From Curvibacter sp. PAE-UM (GTDB lineage: Bacteria > Pseudomonadota > Gammaproteobacteria > Burkholderiales > Burkholderiaceae_C): 64,000 nucleotides of DNA. Below the pieces are notes generated by a model. The model was not told where the DNA came from. It ran no database searches and saw only the letters and a list, made by a program, of their open reading frames with translations. Both the position numbers and the translations under genes were made by a program. Where the stretch lies: positions 308,213 through 372,212 of the forward strand of contig NZ_KQ483358.1 of assembly GCF_001432305.1 (NCBI RefSeq), read 5' to 3'. Of the stretch, positions 43,392 through 52,959 are shown one piece after another; position 1 is the stretch's first letter, and each line of letters begins with the position of its first letter.

Positions 43392-44513
43392 TCAGGCCTT
43401 CTTGGCGGTCTTCTTGCCGAAGTAATGGTTGGAAGCCATCTTGAAATCGACGGTGTAGTCGCTCTGCCACTGGGTGGCGCGCTCTGCGTAGGCACGCTGC
43501 GAATCCAGCACCTTCTGGAACAGCGCGTTCTCGCCGCCCTTCTTGGCCATGATCTTGTCCCAGGAGGCCAGCTGCGCCTGCAGCACGGCGTTCGGGGTCT
43601 TGTAGAACTTGATACCGGCCTTCTTGAGCTCGATGTAGTCCTTGGAATTGCGCTCGATCGCCTTCCAGCTCATGTCGGCGCTGGCGGCCTGCACGGCGTA
43701 GTCGATGATGGACTTGAGTTCGGCCGGCAGGGCGTTGAGCTTGCTCTTGTTGAACAGGATTTCGAACTGTTCGCCGGACTGGTGGAAGCTCTGCAGCATG
43801 CAGTTCTTCACCACGTCGGGGAAGCCCAGCAGACGGTCGGAGGATGCGTTGTTGAACTCGGCGCCGTCGATCAGGCCGCGGTCCAGGGCCGGCACGATTT
43901 CGCCGCCGGGCAGCGGGTTCACTGCAGCACCCATGTCGGTGTACATGTCAACGGCCAGGCCCACGGTACGGAACTTGGTGCCCTTGACGTCGGCCACCTT
44001 GGTGATCGGCTTCTTGAACCAGCCGAAGGGCTGGGTGGGCATGGGGCCGTACAGGTAGGAGACGACGTCCATGTTGATGGACTTGTAGATCTCTTCCAGC
44101 AGGGCCTTGCCGCCGCCGTAGTTGTGCCAGGCCAGCAGCATGTTGGGGTCCATGCCGAAGGACGGACCGGAACCCCAGAGGGCCAGGGCCGAGTTCTTGC
44201 CGTAGTGGTAGGCCACCACGCCATGGCCGCCGTCCAGCGTGCCCTTGTTCACGGCTTCGAGCAGCTGGAAGGCCGGCACGACGGAGCCGGCAGGCAGCAC
44301 TTCGATCTTGAGCTTGCCGCTGGCCATGTCATTGACCTTCTTGGCGAAGTCGCTGGCGTACTCGTGAAAGATGTCCTTGGACGGCCAGGTGCTCTGGAAG
44401 CGCAGGGAGGTGGTGGTCTGTGCAGTGGCAACCATCGGGGCGGCCATGGCGCCAGCGGCGACGGCAACGCCCTTGAGCAGGCTGCGGCGATTGGGGGTTT
44501 TGTTATCGGTCAA
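43392..44513 (-). CDS. dctP: TRAP transporter substrate-binding protein (DctP), Tat-type signal, TTG start
   Basis: This 373-aa periplasmic binding protein has a twin-arginine-like signal NRRSLLKGVAVAAGA. The body, LRFQSTWPSKDIFHEYASDFAKKV and onward, fits TRAP receptors of the mannitol/chloroaromatic or keto-acid group. The start is TTG (44511-44513), supported by AGGAG about 6 nt upstream, and no earlier ATG exists. It heads dctP-dctQ-dctM and diverges from an exported FAH-family gene. The ligand is unknown. Confidence 0.87.
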   Translation of the reverse strand: MTDNKTPNRRSLLKGVAVAAGAMAAPMVATAQTTTSLRFQSTWPSKDIFHEYASDFAKKVNDMASGKLKIEVLPAGSVVPAFQLLEAVNKGTLDGGHGVVAYHYGKNSALALWGSGPSFGMDPNMLLAWHNYGGGKALLEEIYKSINMDVVSYLYGPMPTQPFGWFKKPITKVADVKGTKFRTVGLAVDMYTDMGAAVNPLPGGEIVPALDRGLIDGAEFNNASSDRLLGFPDVVKNCMLQSFHQSGEQFEILFNKSKLNALPAELKSIIDYAVQAASADMSWKAIERNSKDYIELKKAGIKFYKTPNAVLQAQLASWDKIMAKKGGENALFQKVLDSQRAYAERATQWQSDYTVDFKMASNHYFGKKTAKKA

Positions 44514-44730
44514 AGTGATCTCCTAGTGGGGGGACAGAACAATCAGTTTACTTACTGTCCGGCCGGATTCTGCGCCTGTGCGCTGTGGAATACACCTAGG
44601 GGTTTTCACCAATATTGCACACACTTCCAGGGAAACTGTTTTCACTAATCGATACCCATTCCCCTGCAGACACTGGTACAAATCTGTTGTGCTCACCCAC
44701 ATCAAAACCATTTCCAACGAGGAGACTTTC

Positions 44731-45516
44731 ATGGATCGACGTCATTTTTTCCAGAACACGGCCCTGGTCACCACCGGTGCACTGGCGGGTTGCGCCCTGC
44801 CGGGCGTGGCACAGAACAAGGCCAAGACCCCCTTCGAGGTCAGCGACACCTACATCCCCATCGTCGGCAGCGACGAGATGTTCCCGGTGCGCCGCATCTA
44901 TTGCATAGGCCGCAACTACCGGGCCCATGCGATTGAAATGGGCTCCAACCCGGACCGCGAACCGCCCTTTTTCTTCCAGAAGCCGACCGACGCCATCCAG
45001 CACGTGGCTGCCGGCACCGTGGCCGACCACCCCTACCCTTCGCTGACCAAGAACTACCACTACGAAGCGGAACTGGTGGCTTGCCTGGGCAAGGGCGGAC
45101 GCAACATCCCGGTGGAAAAGGCGCTCGATCTGGTCTACGGTTACACCCTGGGCCTGGACATGACACGACGCGATCTGCAGCGCGCCATGGGTGACCAGAA
45201 AAAGCCCTGGGAAATCGGCAAGAGCTTCGACAAGTCGGCGCCCATCGGCGCCGTGCACAAGCTCGGCAAGGTCGAGCACTTCACCAAGGGCAACATCTGG
45301 CTCAAGGTCAATGGCCAGACCAAGCAGAACGCCAACCTCAACCAGATGATCTGGTCGGTGGCCGAGCAGATCAGCCAGCTCTCCCAGGCCAATGAGCTTT
45401 TCCCCGGCGACATCATCTACTCGGGCACACCGGAGAACGTGGGCCCGGTGGTGCGTGGCGACGTGATCGAGATGCACATCGACGGCCTGCCCAACCTGAG
45501 CGTCAAGATCGTCTGA
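44731..45516 (+). CDS. fumarylacetoacetate hydrolase (FAH)-family protein with an export signal
   Basis: This 261-aa protein has the FAH catalytic fold (RRIYCIGRNYRAHAIEMG, FFFQKPTDAI, NYHYEAELVACLGKGG, YTLGLDMTRRDLQ), used for fumarylpyruvate and related C-C hydrolases. Residues 1-27 (DRRHFFQNTALVTTGALAGC) contain a twin-arginine motif and a lipobox-like LAGC, which is unusual because relatives are cytosolic. A strong GAGGAGA site precedes the ATG at 44731; the 153-nt open frame upstream was rejected. It diverges from the TRAP binding-protein gene. Confidence 0.83.
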   Translation: MDRRHFFQNTALVTTGALAGCALPGVAQNKAKTPFEVSDTYIPIVGSDEMFPVRRIYCIGRNYRAHAIEMGSNPDREPPFFFQKPTDAIQHVAAGTVADHPYPSLTKNYHYEAELVACLGKGGRNIPVEKALDLVYGYTLGLDMTRRDLQRAMGDQKKPWEIGKSFDKSAPIGAVHKLGKVEHFTKGNIWLKVNGQTKQNANLNQMIWSVAEQISQLSQANELFPGDIIYSGTPENVGPVVRGDVIEMHIDGLPNLSVKIV

Positions 45517-45536
45517 TCCCGCTCTGCCGCAAGGCA

Positions 45537-45579
45537 GCGAGGGCCGCGTCATCCCGGTGACGCGGCCCTCGCTTTTTTT
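45537..45579 (+). terminator. strong intrinsic terminator after the FAH-family gene
   Basis: A perfect 15-bp stem (45537-45551 with 45558-45572, loop TCCCGG) is followed by seven T. It isolates the FAH gene from the next gene at 45630. Confidence 0.95.
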
Positions 45580-45629
45580 GCGTATCCTTGGGGACTGTTA
45601 CTGCATCCGGCCCGGATGCCCTACGCACC

Positions 45630-46754
45630 ATGAACCCGATCCAGCTCTTCGATCCCGCCTCCAGTACCTACACCTACCTGCTGTTCGACACCGATAGCCG
45701 TGAGGCGCTCATCATCGATCCGGTCGACGAGCAGCTCGGGCGCGACCTGGGCGTGCTGCGCGAATACGGCCTCCAGCTCATGCTGGTGGTGGAGACCCAC
45801 GCCCATGCCGACCATGTCACCAGCGCCAGCCTGCTGGTGGAACACACCGGCGCCCGGACCGCCGCGCCCGAGGCCTGCGGCATCCGCACGGCGGCCATCC
45901 AGTTGCAGGACGGCGCCGAGCTTCGCTTCGGCCGCCAGCACATTCGCGCCCTGCACACCCCCGGACACACCGCCGGCAGCATGAGCTATGTCTGGGAGTC
46001 CGAAGGACAGCACCACGTCTTCACCGGCGACACCCTGCTCATCAACGGCTGCGGTCGCACTGATTTCCAATCCGGCAGTGCCGATGCGCTCTACAACAGC
46101 CTGACCCAGGTGCTGTTCGCGCTGCCGGACGACACCGTGGTCTGGCCTGGCCACGACTACCAGGGTCGCAGCCACTCAACCATCGGCGCCGAGAAGGCGG
46201 GCAATGCGCGGGTGGCCGGCAAATCGCTGGCCGAGTTCAAGGCCATCATGGACAACCTGAACCTGCCCCGGCCCAGGCGTATCGATGAAGCCGTGCCGGC
46301 CAACCTGCAATCCGGCCTGCGTCACGATGCCGATGGCGCTGCGCTCATGGCCGTTCGCCCGGCCGAGGGCTACGCGGGCAATATCACACCGCAGTTGGCC
46401 TGGTCATGGGTGCAGGCCGGTGAGGCCGTCTTGGTCGACGTGCGCAGCGACGCGGAACGCGAGTGGGTGGGGTTCGTGCCCGGGAGTGTCGCGCTGGCCT
46501 GGAAACAATGGCCCGGCATGGTCGCGAACCCTGATTTCGACGCGGGCCTGCGTGCCGCCGTGGCCACCGGCCAGAAAACCGTTTTGCTGTGCCGCAGCGG
46601 GGTGCGGTCGATTGCCGCTGCGCGTCGCGCCACGGAACTCGGCCTGGAGGCCTACAACATCCTTGAAGGTTTCGAGGGCGACCCGGACGAGTTGGCGCAT
46701 CGCGGCCGCAAGGGGGGCTGGCGTTACCACGGCCTGCCCTGGCGCCAGGGCTGA
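45630..46754 (+). CDS. persulfide dioxygenase-rhodanese fusion (ETHE1-like)
   Basis: This 374-aa protein has an N-terminal metallo-beta-lactamase-fold persulfide dioxygenase (about 1-240) with HAHADH and the HTPGHTAGSM and GRTDFQSG motifs. A rhodanese domain follows (about 255-374) with the active-site loop CRSGVRS. Such fusions oxidise glutathione persulfide to sulfite and regenerate or use the persulfide via the rhodanese. It functions in sulfide detoxification in the cytosol. The ATG at 45630 is preferred over an upstream frame from 45588. Confidence 0.92.
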   Translation: MNPIQLFDPASSTYTYLLFDTDSREALIIDPVDEQLGRDLGVLREYGLQLMLVVETHAHADHVTSASLLVEHTGARTAAPEACGIRTAAIQLQDGAELRFGRQHIRALHTPGHTAGSMSYVWESEGQHHVFTGDTLLINGCGRTDFQSGSADALYNSLTQVLFALPDDTVVWPGHDYQGRSHSTIGAEKAGNARVAGKSLAEFKAIMDNLNLPRPRRIDEAVPANLQSGLRHDADGAALMAVRPAEGYAGNITPQLAWSWVQAGEAVLVDVRSDAEREWVGFVPGSVALAWKQWPGMVANPDFDAGLRAAVATGQKTVLLCRSGVRSIAAARRATELGLEAYNILEGFEGDPDELAHRGRKGGWRYHGLPWRQG

Positions 46755-46803
46755 TCCAAGAGCTTCCTTTATGATCTGAGCCGTCGCCAACGGATCACAA
46801 ACC

Positions 46804-47580
46804 ATGTCTTTTCTCGCCATCGACGTTGGCAACACCCGTCTCAAGTGGGCCCTGTACGACGCGCCACAGCCCGGCGCACAGGTCCTGGCCCAGGGGGCAG
46901 AATTCCTGGATCACATCGACCGCCTGGCCGAATCGGCCTGGGCCGGACTGCCGTCGCCCAGCTGCATGCTGGGCTGCGTGGTCGCCAGTGACGCGGTCAA
47001 GCACCGCGTCGAGGCGCAGATGGAGCACTGGGACGTCTCGCCACACTGGGTCATCTCCAGCGGGCAGGAAGCCGGCCTGAGCAATGGCTACGACCATCCG
47101 GCACGGCTCGGCCCGGACCGCTGGGTGGCCATGATCGGCGCCTGGCACGGCATGCTGGCCATGGGGCCGCCCCGCCCCATCGTGGTGGCCATGGTCGGCA
47201 CGGCGGTCACGGTGGAAGCCATCGATCCGGATGGCAAGTTCCTGGGCGGCTACATCCTGCCGGGCCACGGCATCATGCTGCGCGCGCTCGAATCCGGCAC
47301 CGCCGGCCTGCACGTCCCCACAGGCGAAGTGCGCCCCTTTCCCACCAACACCAGCGATGCGCTGACCAGCGGCGGCACCTACGCGATTGCAGGCGCCATG
47401 GAGCGCATGGTCGATCATGTGCGCGAGCACTGTGGTGCCGAGCCATGGTGCGTCATGGCCGGTGGTGCCGGCTGGAAGATGGCACCCAGCCTGTCCACAC
47501 CCTTCGAGCTGGTCGACACGCTGATTTTTGACGGTCTGCTACAGATCGCCGCCCACCGCGGTTTCTGCCTGCCACGCTGA
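46804..47580 (+). CDS. coaX: type III pantothenate kinase (CoaX)
   Basis: This 258-aa cytosolic ASKHA-fold enzyme phosphorylates pantothenate, the first step of CoA synthesis. It shows [17 protein letters not shown], the [13 protein letters not shown] motif and [11 protein letters not shown]. CoaX needs a monovalent cation and resists CoA feedback (family knowledge). The stop is 7 nt from the convergent M20 gene. Confidence 0.93.
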   Translation: MSFLAIDVGNTRLKWALYDAPQPGAQVLAQGAEFLDHIDRLAESAWAGLPSPSCMLGCVVASDAVKHRVEAQMEHWDVSPHWVISSGQEAGLSNGYDHPARLGPDRWVAMIGAWHGMLAMGPPRPIVVAMVGTAVTVEAIDPDGKFLGGYILPGHGIMLRALESGTAGLHVPTGEVRPFPTNTSDALTSGGTYAIAGAMERMVDHVREHCGAEPWCVMAGGAGWKMAPSLSTPFELVDTLIFDGLLQIAAHRGFCLPR

Positions 47581-47587
47581 AGCTGCG

Positions 47588-48781
47588 TCAGCGCTGCGGC
47601 GCCAGCCAGGCCTCGGCCAGCCGCACCCAGTAGCTCGCCCCCAGCGGGATGAGTTCGTCATTGAAGTCGTAGCTCGGGTTGTGCAGGGTGCAGGGGCCAC
47701 CCCCATGCCCCATCTCGCGGTGCACGCCGTCACCATTGCCGATAAAGGCATAGGCACCCGGCTTGGCCAACAGCATGTAGGCGAAGTCTTCGGCGCCCAT
47801 GGTGGGTTCCTGCTTGAGCACATGGTCCTCGCCAACGATGTCAGCCATGACCTTGCGCGCGAAGGCCACTGCCTGCTCGGCATTGATGGTGGGCGGGTAG
47901 TTGCGTTCGAACTCGAAATCGCAGCGCGCGCCAAAGGCGGTACAGGTGTGCTCGGCCACCTCGCGCATGCGCGCCTCGATCTGGTCCAGCACTTCCAGTG
48001 TGAACGTGCGCACCGTGCCCTGCAGTTCGCAGCTGTCAGCGATCACGTTGCTGGCGTGCCCCGCATGGATCATGGTGACCGAGATCACACCAGCGTCGAT
48101 GGGTTTGATGTTGCGGCTGATGATGGTCTGGAAGGCCTGCACCATCTGGCAGGCCACCAGCACCGGATCCACCGCGTTGTGCGGCATGGCCGCATGCCCA
48201 CCCTTGCCGCGGATGGTGATCTTGAACTCGTTGCTCGACGCCATGACCGGCCCCGGGCTCAGCGCAAAGGTGCCGGCCTTCATGCCGGGCCAGTTGTGCA
48301 TGCCGAACACGGCGTCCATCGGAAACTTTTCGAAGAGGCCGTCCTTGATCATCTCGTTGGCCCCAGCGCCGCCTTCTTCGGCCGGCTGGAAGATCAGGTA
48401 GACCGTGCCATCGAAATTGCGCTGCTGCGCCAGATGCTGGGCTGCGGCCAGCAGCATGGCTGTATGGCCGTCGTGCCCGCAAGCGTGCATCTTGCCGTCA
48501 TGCCGGCTGGTGTGGGAAAAAGTGTTGCTCTCCTGCAGGGGCAGGGCGTCCATGTCGGCGCGCAGGCCGATGGCACGCGGGGAATGGCCCTGCCGGATGA
48601 CGCCCACCACGCCGGTGCCGGCCAGGCCGCGGTGCACGGGGATACCCCATTCCGTCAGCTTGGCTGCGACCAGTTCGGCGGTGCGTTTCTCCTCGAAAGA
48701 GAGCTCCGGGTGGGCGTGAATGTCGCGCCGGATGGCTGCCATGCCGGCGGCCTGGGCGACGATGGAGTCGATGACCTTCAT
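47588..48781 (-). CDS. M20 family amidohydrolase (hippurate/IAA-amino-acid hydrolase-like)
   Basis: This 397-aa zinc-dependent hydrolase has HAHPELSFEE, the metal motif CGHDGHTAMLL, the EEGGAG catalytic Glu region and GAEDFAYM near the C-terminus. It cleaves N-acyl amino acids such as hippurate or related amides. It lacks a signal peptide. It lies 60 nt after the ABC binding-protein gene on the same strand; they may be co-transcribed and functionally linked. Confidence 0.9.
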   Translation of the reverse strand: MKVIDSIVAQAAGMAAIRRDIHAHPELSFEEKRTAELVAAKLTEWGIPVHRGLAGTGVVGVIRQGHSPRAIGLRADMDALPLQESNTFSHTSRHDGKMHACGHDGHTAMLLAAAQHLAQQRNFDGTVYLIFQPAEEGGAGANEMIKDGLFEKFPMDAVFGMHNWPGMKAGTFALSPGPVMASSNEFKITIRGKGGHAAMPHNAVDPVLVACQMVQAFQTIISRNIKPIDAGVISVTMIHAGHASNVIADSCELQGTVRTFTLEVLDQIEARMREVAEHTCTAFGARCDFEFERNYPPTINAEQAVAFARKVMADIVGEDHVLKQEPTMGAEDFAYMLLAKPGAYAFIGNGDGVHREMGHGGGPCTLHNPSYDFNDELIPLGASYWVRLAEAWLAPQR

Positions 48782-48841
48782 GGGAGAGAGTCTATGCGGA
48801 CGGCTACCCCCTTGTCATCCGGGGTAATTCCCCGGTCTGCT

Positions 48842-49972
48842 TCAGGTACGTACCCGTCCGTCGCCGGTCAGCATGGACAGCTCGACAAAGCTCGACGCAA
48901 CGTGCTGGCTGGCCGAGAAGTTGAGCTGGAAGCCGCCCAGGCTCTGGCTGCCGATGGCTTCGATGCCCTGGATCAGGCCTTCGCGGCTGTTCATGCGTGT
49001 CCCGGCGCGCTTGAGCCCTTCGGTCACGACCTTGGCGGCCAGGTAGCCTTCCATGCTGGAGAAGTTGGCCTGCGCATTACCGCCGGCCTTCTTCACCGCT
49101 TCGGAAAACTCGCGGGCGATCGGGCGCGCCAGGGAGTAAGGCGAGGGCATGACCTGCGACACCACCACGCCGGCACCGTCCTTGCCCAGCTCGTCGGCCA
49201 GGGCCTGCGTGCCGACAAAGGACACGTTGAAGAAGGTGCCGCCGAAACCGGCTTTGCGGGCTGCACGGATATAGGCTGCACAGGACTTGTAGGCACTGAT
49301 CTGCACCACGGCGTCCGGCCCGGCTGCGTTGATCGTGCGCACGGCAGCTGCCACGTCTACCGAATTGCGCTCTACCGTGGCCGTGGCCACGGGCTTGAGA
49401 CTCAGCTTTTCCAGCGCGAGTGTCACGCCATCCAGGCCCGCCTTGCCGTAGGCGTCGTTCTGGTAGAAAACAGCAATCTTCTTCAGGCCCAGGTTGGTGA
49501 GCTGCCTGACGATCAGCGCCGTCTCGTCGTTGTACGAAGCACGCAGGTGAAAGACCTGCTTGTTGAAGGGTTCGCGCAGACCCATGGCACCCGTGAAGGG
49601 CGCAATGAAGGGCACCTGCGCCTTGCTCAGCAGCGGCAGCGCTGCCAGGCTGGTCGGCGTGCCGATGTAGCCGAAGAGCGCAAACACGTCCTCGGAGATC
49701 AGCTTCTGTGTATTGGCGGCACAACGATCAGGCTCGTAGCCGTCGTCCAGGGTCTTGATCTCGATGGTCTTGCCGGCGACGCCGCCCTGGGCATTGACTT
49801 GGTCGAACCAGATCCTGGCGCCCTGATGGAACTGGATACCCAGTTCCGCTGCGGGCCCCGTGAAGGCAGCCGACTGGCCAAGGATGATCTTGTTATTACC
49901 CTGGGCCTTCAGCAGAGTGGGGACAGCCAGCAGCGAAGCTGCGGCCAGGCCGAATTGGCGGCGAGTGGTCAT
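48842..49972 (-). CDS. ABC transporter substrate-binding protein, branched-chain amino acid type (orphan)
   Basis: This 376-aa periplasmic binding protein has a Tat-like signal (MTTRRQFGLAAASLLAVPTLLKAQ) and KIILGQSAAFTGPAAELGIQFHQGARIWFDQVNAQGGV. The start at 49972 makes a sensible signal; the extra 17 residues to 50023 are not needed. No permease or ATPase is adjacent. Its neighbour is an amidohydrolase, so it may recognise an acylated amino acid or its acid (inference). Confidence 0.88.
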   Translation of the reverse strand: MTTRRQFGLAAASLLAVPTLLKAQGNNKIILGQSAAFTGPAAELGIQFHQGARIWFDQVNAQGGVAGKTIEIKTLDDGYEPDRCAANTQKLISEDVFALFGYIGTPTSLAALPLLSKAQVPFIAPFTGAMGLREPFNKQVFHLRASYNDETALIVRQLTNLGLKKIAVFYQNDAYGKAGLDGVTLALEKLSLKPVATATVERNSVDVAAAVRTINAAGPDAVVQISAYKSCAAYIRAARKAGFGGTFFNVSFVGTQALADELGKDGAGVVVSQVMPSPYSLARPIAREFSEAVKKAGGNAQANFSSMEGYLAAKVVTEGLKRAGTRMNSREGLIQGIEAIGSQSLGGFQLNFSASQHVASSFVELSMLTGDGRVRT

Positions 49973-50053
49973 ATGTAGTTCCAAGAAGGGGGAGCGGGCT
50001 TTTGGCCTGGCTCCTACATTCACGACACTGCTTGTTACAGTGCCCAGAAGCAG

Positions 50054-50077
50054 AAAAGCCCTCAGAAGAGGGCTTTT
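50054..50077 (-). terminator. terminator after tRNA-fMet (hairpin usable on both strands)
   Basis: AAAAGCCCTC-AGAA-GAGGGCTTTT forms a 10-bp dyad just beyond the tRNA 3' end on the minus strand, with T-rich flanks on either strand. It separates the tRNA from the binding-protein gene. Confidence 0.85.
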
Positions 50078-50083
50078 CCTTGT

Positions 50084-50160
<77 letters not shown>

Positions 50161-50170
50161 GTAATCTAGC

Positions 50171-50199
50171 ATTATAGCTTATTCTGCCTTGGCTGTCTC
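50171..50199 (-). promoter_or_regulatory. tRNA-fMet promoter overlapping the rplQ stop
   Basis: On the minus strand, -35 GAGACA (4/6 consensus, 50199-50194), a 17-bp spacer and a perfect -10 TATAAT (50176-50171) end 10 nt before the tRNA 5' end. The -35 lies inside the 3' end of rplQ. The tRNA can therefore be expressed independently of the alpha operon. Confidence 0.75.
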
Positions 50200-50568
50200 A
50201 GAAGATTCAGCAGGACGGTCCACCAGTTCAACCAGGGCCATGGGGGCATTGTCACCCACGCGGAAACCCATCTTCAGGATGCGGGTGTAGCCGCCCGGAC
50301 GCGTCTTGAAACGCGGGCCGAGGTCGTTGAACAGCTTGGTGACGCTGTCGCGGTCACGCAGGCGGTCAAACGCCAGGCGGCGGTTGGCCAGCGTGGCTTC
50401 CTTGGCCAGGGTGATCATGGGCTCGACCACGCGACGCAGTTCCTTGGCCTTGGGGACCGTGGTCTTGATGACTTCGTGCTCGATGAGCGAATTCATCATG
50501 TTGCGCAGCATGGCGAGGCGGTGCTCGCTGGTGCGGTTGAGTTTACGGAGACCGTGTCCGTGACGCAT
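50179..50568 (-). CDS. rplQ: 50S ribosomal protein L17
   Basis: This 129-aa protein begins [21 protein letters not shown], the L17 signature. It is the last gene of the alpha operon, after rpoA, separated from it by a hairpin. It ends 18 nt before tRNA-fMet, whose promoter starts inside it. Confidence 0.97.
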   Translation of the reverse strand: MRHGHGLRKLNRTSEHRLAMLRNMMNSLIEHEVIKTTVPKAKELRRVVEPMITLAKEATLANRRLAFDRLRDRDSVTKLFNDLGPRFKTRPGGYTRILKMGFRVGDNAPMALVELVDRPAESSETAKAE

Positions 50569-50650
50569 GGTGCTTTCCTTTCTTTATATAAACAGGCAGC
50601 CGTATCAGGTACTGCCCGGTGCACACGACCCGGGGTTCCGGGTCTTCTAA

Positions 50651-50696
50651 AAAATCAACGGGCGAGGCTGCTTCAGCAGCCTCGTTATCACCTTGT
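50651..50696 (-). terminator. hairpin element after rpoA (copy 1 of a pair)
   Basis: On the minus strand, starting at the rpoA stop, ACAAGGTGATAACGAGG leads into the stem CGAGGCTGC-TGAA-GCAGCCTCG (50663-50684), followed by CCCGTTGATTTTTT. It looks like an intrinsic terminator or attenuator before rplQ. The same layout follows rpsD. Confidence 0.65.
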
Positions 50697-51686
50697 TTAC
50701 CGCTTTTCGAGCGCGGCCGGCGGCCAGTTCTCGAGCTTCATGCCCAGGGTCAGACCGCGGGAAGCGAGCACTTCCTTGATCTCGTTGAGCGACTTGCGAC
50801 CCAGGTTCGGGGTCTTGAGCAGTTCGTTCTCGGAGCGCTGGATCAGGTCGCCGATGTAATAGATGTTCTCGGCCTTCAGGCAGTTGGCCGAACGCACGGT
50901 CAGTTCGAGTTCGTCGACCGGACGCAGCAGGATCGGATCGAACTGGCTGCCGCTACGCGGTGCCGGTGCGTCAAAGGCGGCGAGCTCGCTGCCCTCGAGC
51001 TGGGCAAACACGGCCAGCTGTTCCACCAGGATCTTGGCCGAAGCGCGCACGGCGTCTTCAGCAGTGATGGCGCCGTTGGTCTCGATCTCGACGACCAGCT
51101 TGTCCAGGTCGGTACGCTGCTCGACGCGGGCGCTCTCGACGGTATAGCTCACGCGCTTGACCGGGGAGAACGAAGCGTCCAGAACGATGCGGCCGATCGA
51201 CTTGGTCGGCTCGTCGCCGTAACGGCGCATGGTACCCGGCACATAACCGCGGCCCTTCTCGACCTTGATCTGCATGTCGAGCTTGCCACCGGCCGACAGC
51301 GTGGCGATCACGTGGTCGGGGTTGATGATCTCGACATCGTGCGGGGTCTGGATGTCAGCAGCGGTGACGACGCCTTCGCCGTCCTTGCGCAGGCTCAGCG
51401 TGACTTCGTCACGGTTGTGCAGCTTGAACACCACACCCTTGAGGTTCAGCAGAATGTTGACCACATCCTCCTGCACGCCGTCGATCGACGAGTACTCGTG
51501 CAGCACGCCGGCGATGGTCACCTCCGTGGCAGCATAACCCGGCATCGACGACAGCAGGACGCGGCGCAGCGCGTTGCCCAGGGTATGGCCATAGCCACGC
51601 TCAAACGGCTCCAGCGCCACTTTGGCGCGGTTCGGGCCGAGTTGTTCGACGTTGATTGCTTTGGGTTTCAGCAGACTGGTTTGCAT
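50697..51686 (-). CDS. rpoA: DNA-directed RNA polymerase subunit alpha
   Basis: This 329-aa protein has the alpha N-terminal dimerisation domain ([23 protein letters not shown]) and the C-terminal DNA- and activator-binding domain ([23 protein letters not shown]). Length is standard. It follows rpsD with a 130-nt gap that carries the paired hairpin. Confidence 0.98.
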   Translation of the reverse strand: MQTSLLKPKAINVEQLGPNRAKVALEPFERGYGHTLGNALRRVLLSSMPGYAATEVTIAGVLHEYSSIDGVQEDVVNILLNLKGVVFKLHNRDEVTLSLRKDGEGVVTAADIQTPHDVEIINPDHVIATLSAGGKLDMQIKVEKGRGYVPGTMRRYGDEPTKSIGRIVLDASFSPVKRVSYTVESARVEQRTDLDKLVVEIETNGAITAEDAVRASAKILVEQLAVFAQLEGSELAAFDAPAPRSGSQFDPILLRPVDELELTVRSANCLKAENIYYIGDLIQRSENELLKTPNLGRKSLNEIKEVLASRGLTLGMKLENWPPAALEKR

Positions 51687-51770
51687 GCAGACTTCCTGTC
51701 AATACCCCCGGCTCGTTACACCGGTAAGGCTGGTGAAGCGCCTGGCCGGGATGCCTCCCGACCAGGGACG

Positions 51771-51816
51771 AAAAACTCCAAGGCCGAGGTTGCACAGCAA
51801 CCTCGTTTCACCTTGT
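51771..51816 (-). terminator. hairpin element after rpsD (copy 2 of a pair)
   Basis: On the minus strand, directly after the rpsD stop, ACAAGGTGAAACGAGG leads into CGAGGTTGC-TGT-GCAACCTCG (51785-51805), followed by GCCTTGGAGTTTTT. It is nearly the same element as that after rpoA. It may attenuate transcription into rpoA. Confidence 0.65.
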
Positions 51817-52440
51817 TTACCTCGAGTACAACTCGACGATCAGCGATTCGTTGATATCGGACCCGAATTCGTCGCGATCGGGCACTTTCTTGAAGGCGCC
51901 TTCGGCCTTGTCCAGATTCACCTCAACCCAGGCCGGCATGCCGACCTGTTGTGCCAATTGCAGCGCTTCCACCACGCGGTTCTGCTTCTTCGACTTTTCG
52001 CGCACGGCAATCACGTCGCCGGCCTTGACCGAGTACGACGGGATGTTCACGGAATTGCCGTTCACGGTGATCGCCTTGTGCGAGACCATCTGACGTGCTT
52101 CGGCGCGGGTCGAACCGAAACCCATGCGGTACACGACGTTGTCCAGACGGCACTCCAGCAGGAACAGCAGGTTGGCACCGGTGTTGCCCTTGCGGCGATC
52201 GGCTTCCTCGAAGTAACGGCGGAACTGGCGCTCCAGCACGCCGTACATGCGCTTGACCTTCTGCTTTTCACGCAGCTGCAGACCGAAGTCGGAGGTGCGG
52301 GCACCCGAGGTGCGGCCGTGCTGGCCGGGCTTGGAGTCGAACTTGGCCTTGTCGCTGATCGAGCGGCGGGCGCTCTTGAGGAACAGGTCGGTGCCTTCGC
52401 GGCGGGAGAGTTTGGCCTTGGGGCCGAGATTGCGTGCCAC
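51817..52440 (-). CDS. rpsD: 30S ribosomal protein S4
   Basis: This 207-aa primary 16S-rRNA-binding protein begins [23 protein letters not shown] and contains the S4 domain ([30 protein letters not shown]). In enteric bacteria S4 also represses the alpha operon by binding its mRNA; the same is plausible but not shown here. Confidence 0.97.
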   Translation of the reverse strand: MARNLGPKAKLSRREGTDLFLKSARRSISDKAKFDSKPGQHGRTSGARTSDFGLQLREKQKVKRMYGVLERQFRRYFEEADRRKGNTGANLLFLLECRLDNVVYRMGFGSTRAEARQMVSHKAITVNGNSVNIPSYSVKAGDVIAVREKSKKQNRVVEALQLAQQVGMPAWVEVNLDKAEGAFKKVPDRDEFGSDINESLIVELYSR

Positions 52441-52534
52441 TTGAACTTCCTTCTATGTCAACTTCCGCAGTTGCCTGCGGGAGCCACCAGCGCAATGCCG
52501 GTGGCGGTGGGCTTGTTAAAAAAGTGCGTACCGC

Positions 52535-52939
52535 TTAGATGCGGCGACGCTTCTGCGGACGGCAGCCGTTGTGCGGCACCGGCGTCACATCGGAGATCAG
52601 GTTGATGCGAATGCCCAGTGCGGCCAAAGCACGCACCGAAGATTCACGACCAGGACCGGGACCCTTGATCTCGACATCGAGGTTCTTGATACCCTGCTCC
52701 ATGGCAGCGCGGCCAGCCACTTCGGACGCCACCTGGGCGGCGAACGGTGTGGATTTTCGCGAACCCTTGAAGCCCTGGCCACCAGACGAGGCCCAGGACA
52801 GGGCGTTGCCCTGGCGATCGGTGATCGTGATGATGGTGTTGTTGAAGGAGGCGTGCACGTGGGCGACGCCGTCAGCCACGTTCTTGCGAACCTTCTTGCG
52901 CACACGCTGCGCGGCATTATTGGCGGGAGCTTTAGCCAT
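52535..52939 (-). CDS. rpsK: 30S ribosomal protein S11
   Basis: This 134-aa platform protein has [21 protein letters not shown] and the C-terminal [13 protein letters not shown]. It sits between rpsM and rpsD in the usual alpha order. The 94-nt gap to rpsD has two small GC hairpins (for example CCGCAG-TTGC-CTGCGG at 52465-52480). Confidence 0.97.
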   Translation of the reverse strand: MAKAPANNAAQRVRKKVRKNVADGVAHVHASFNNTIITITDRQGNALSWASSGGQGFKGSRKSTPFAAQVASEVAGRAAMEQGIKNLDVEIKGPGPGRESSVRALAALGIRINLISDVTPVPHNGCRPQKRRRI

Positions 52940-52959
52940 GGTGATCTTTCAATGCCAGT

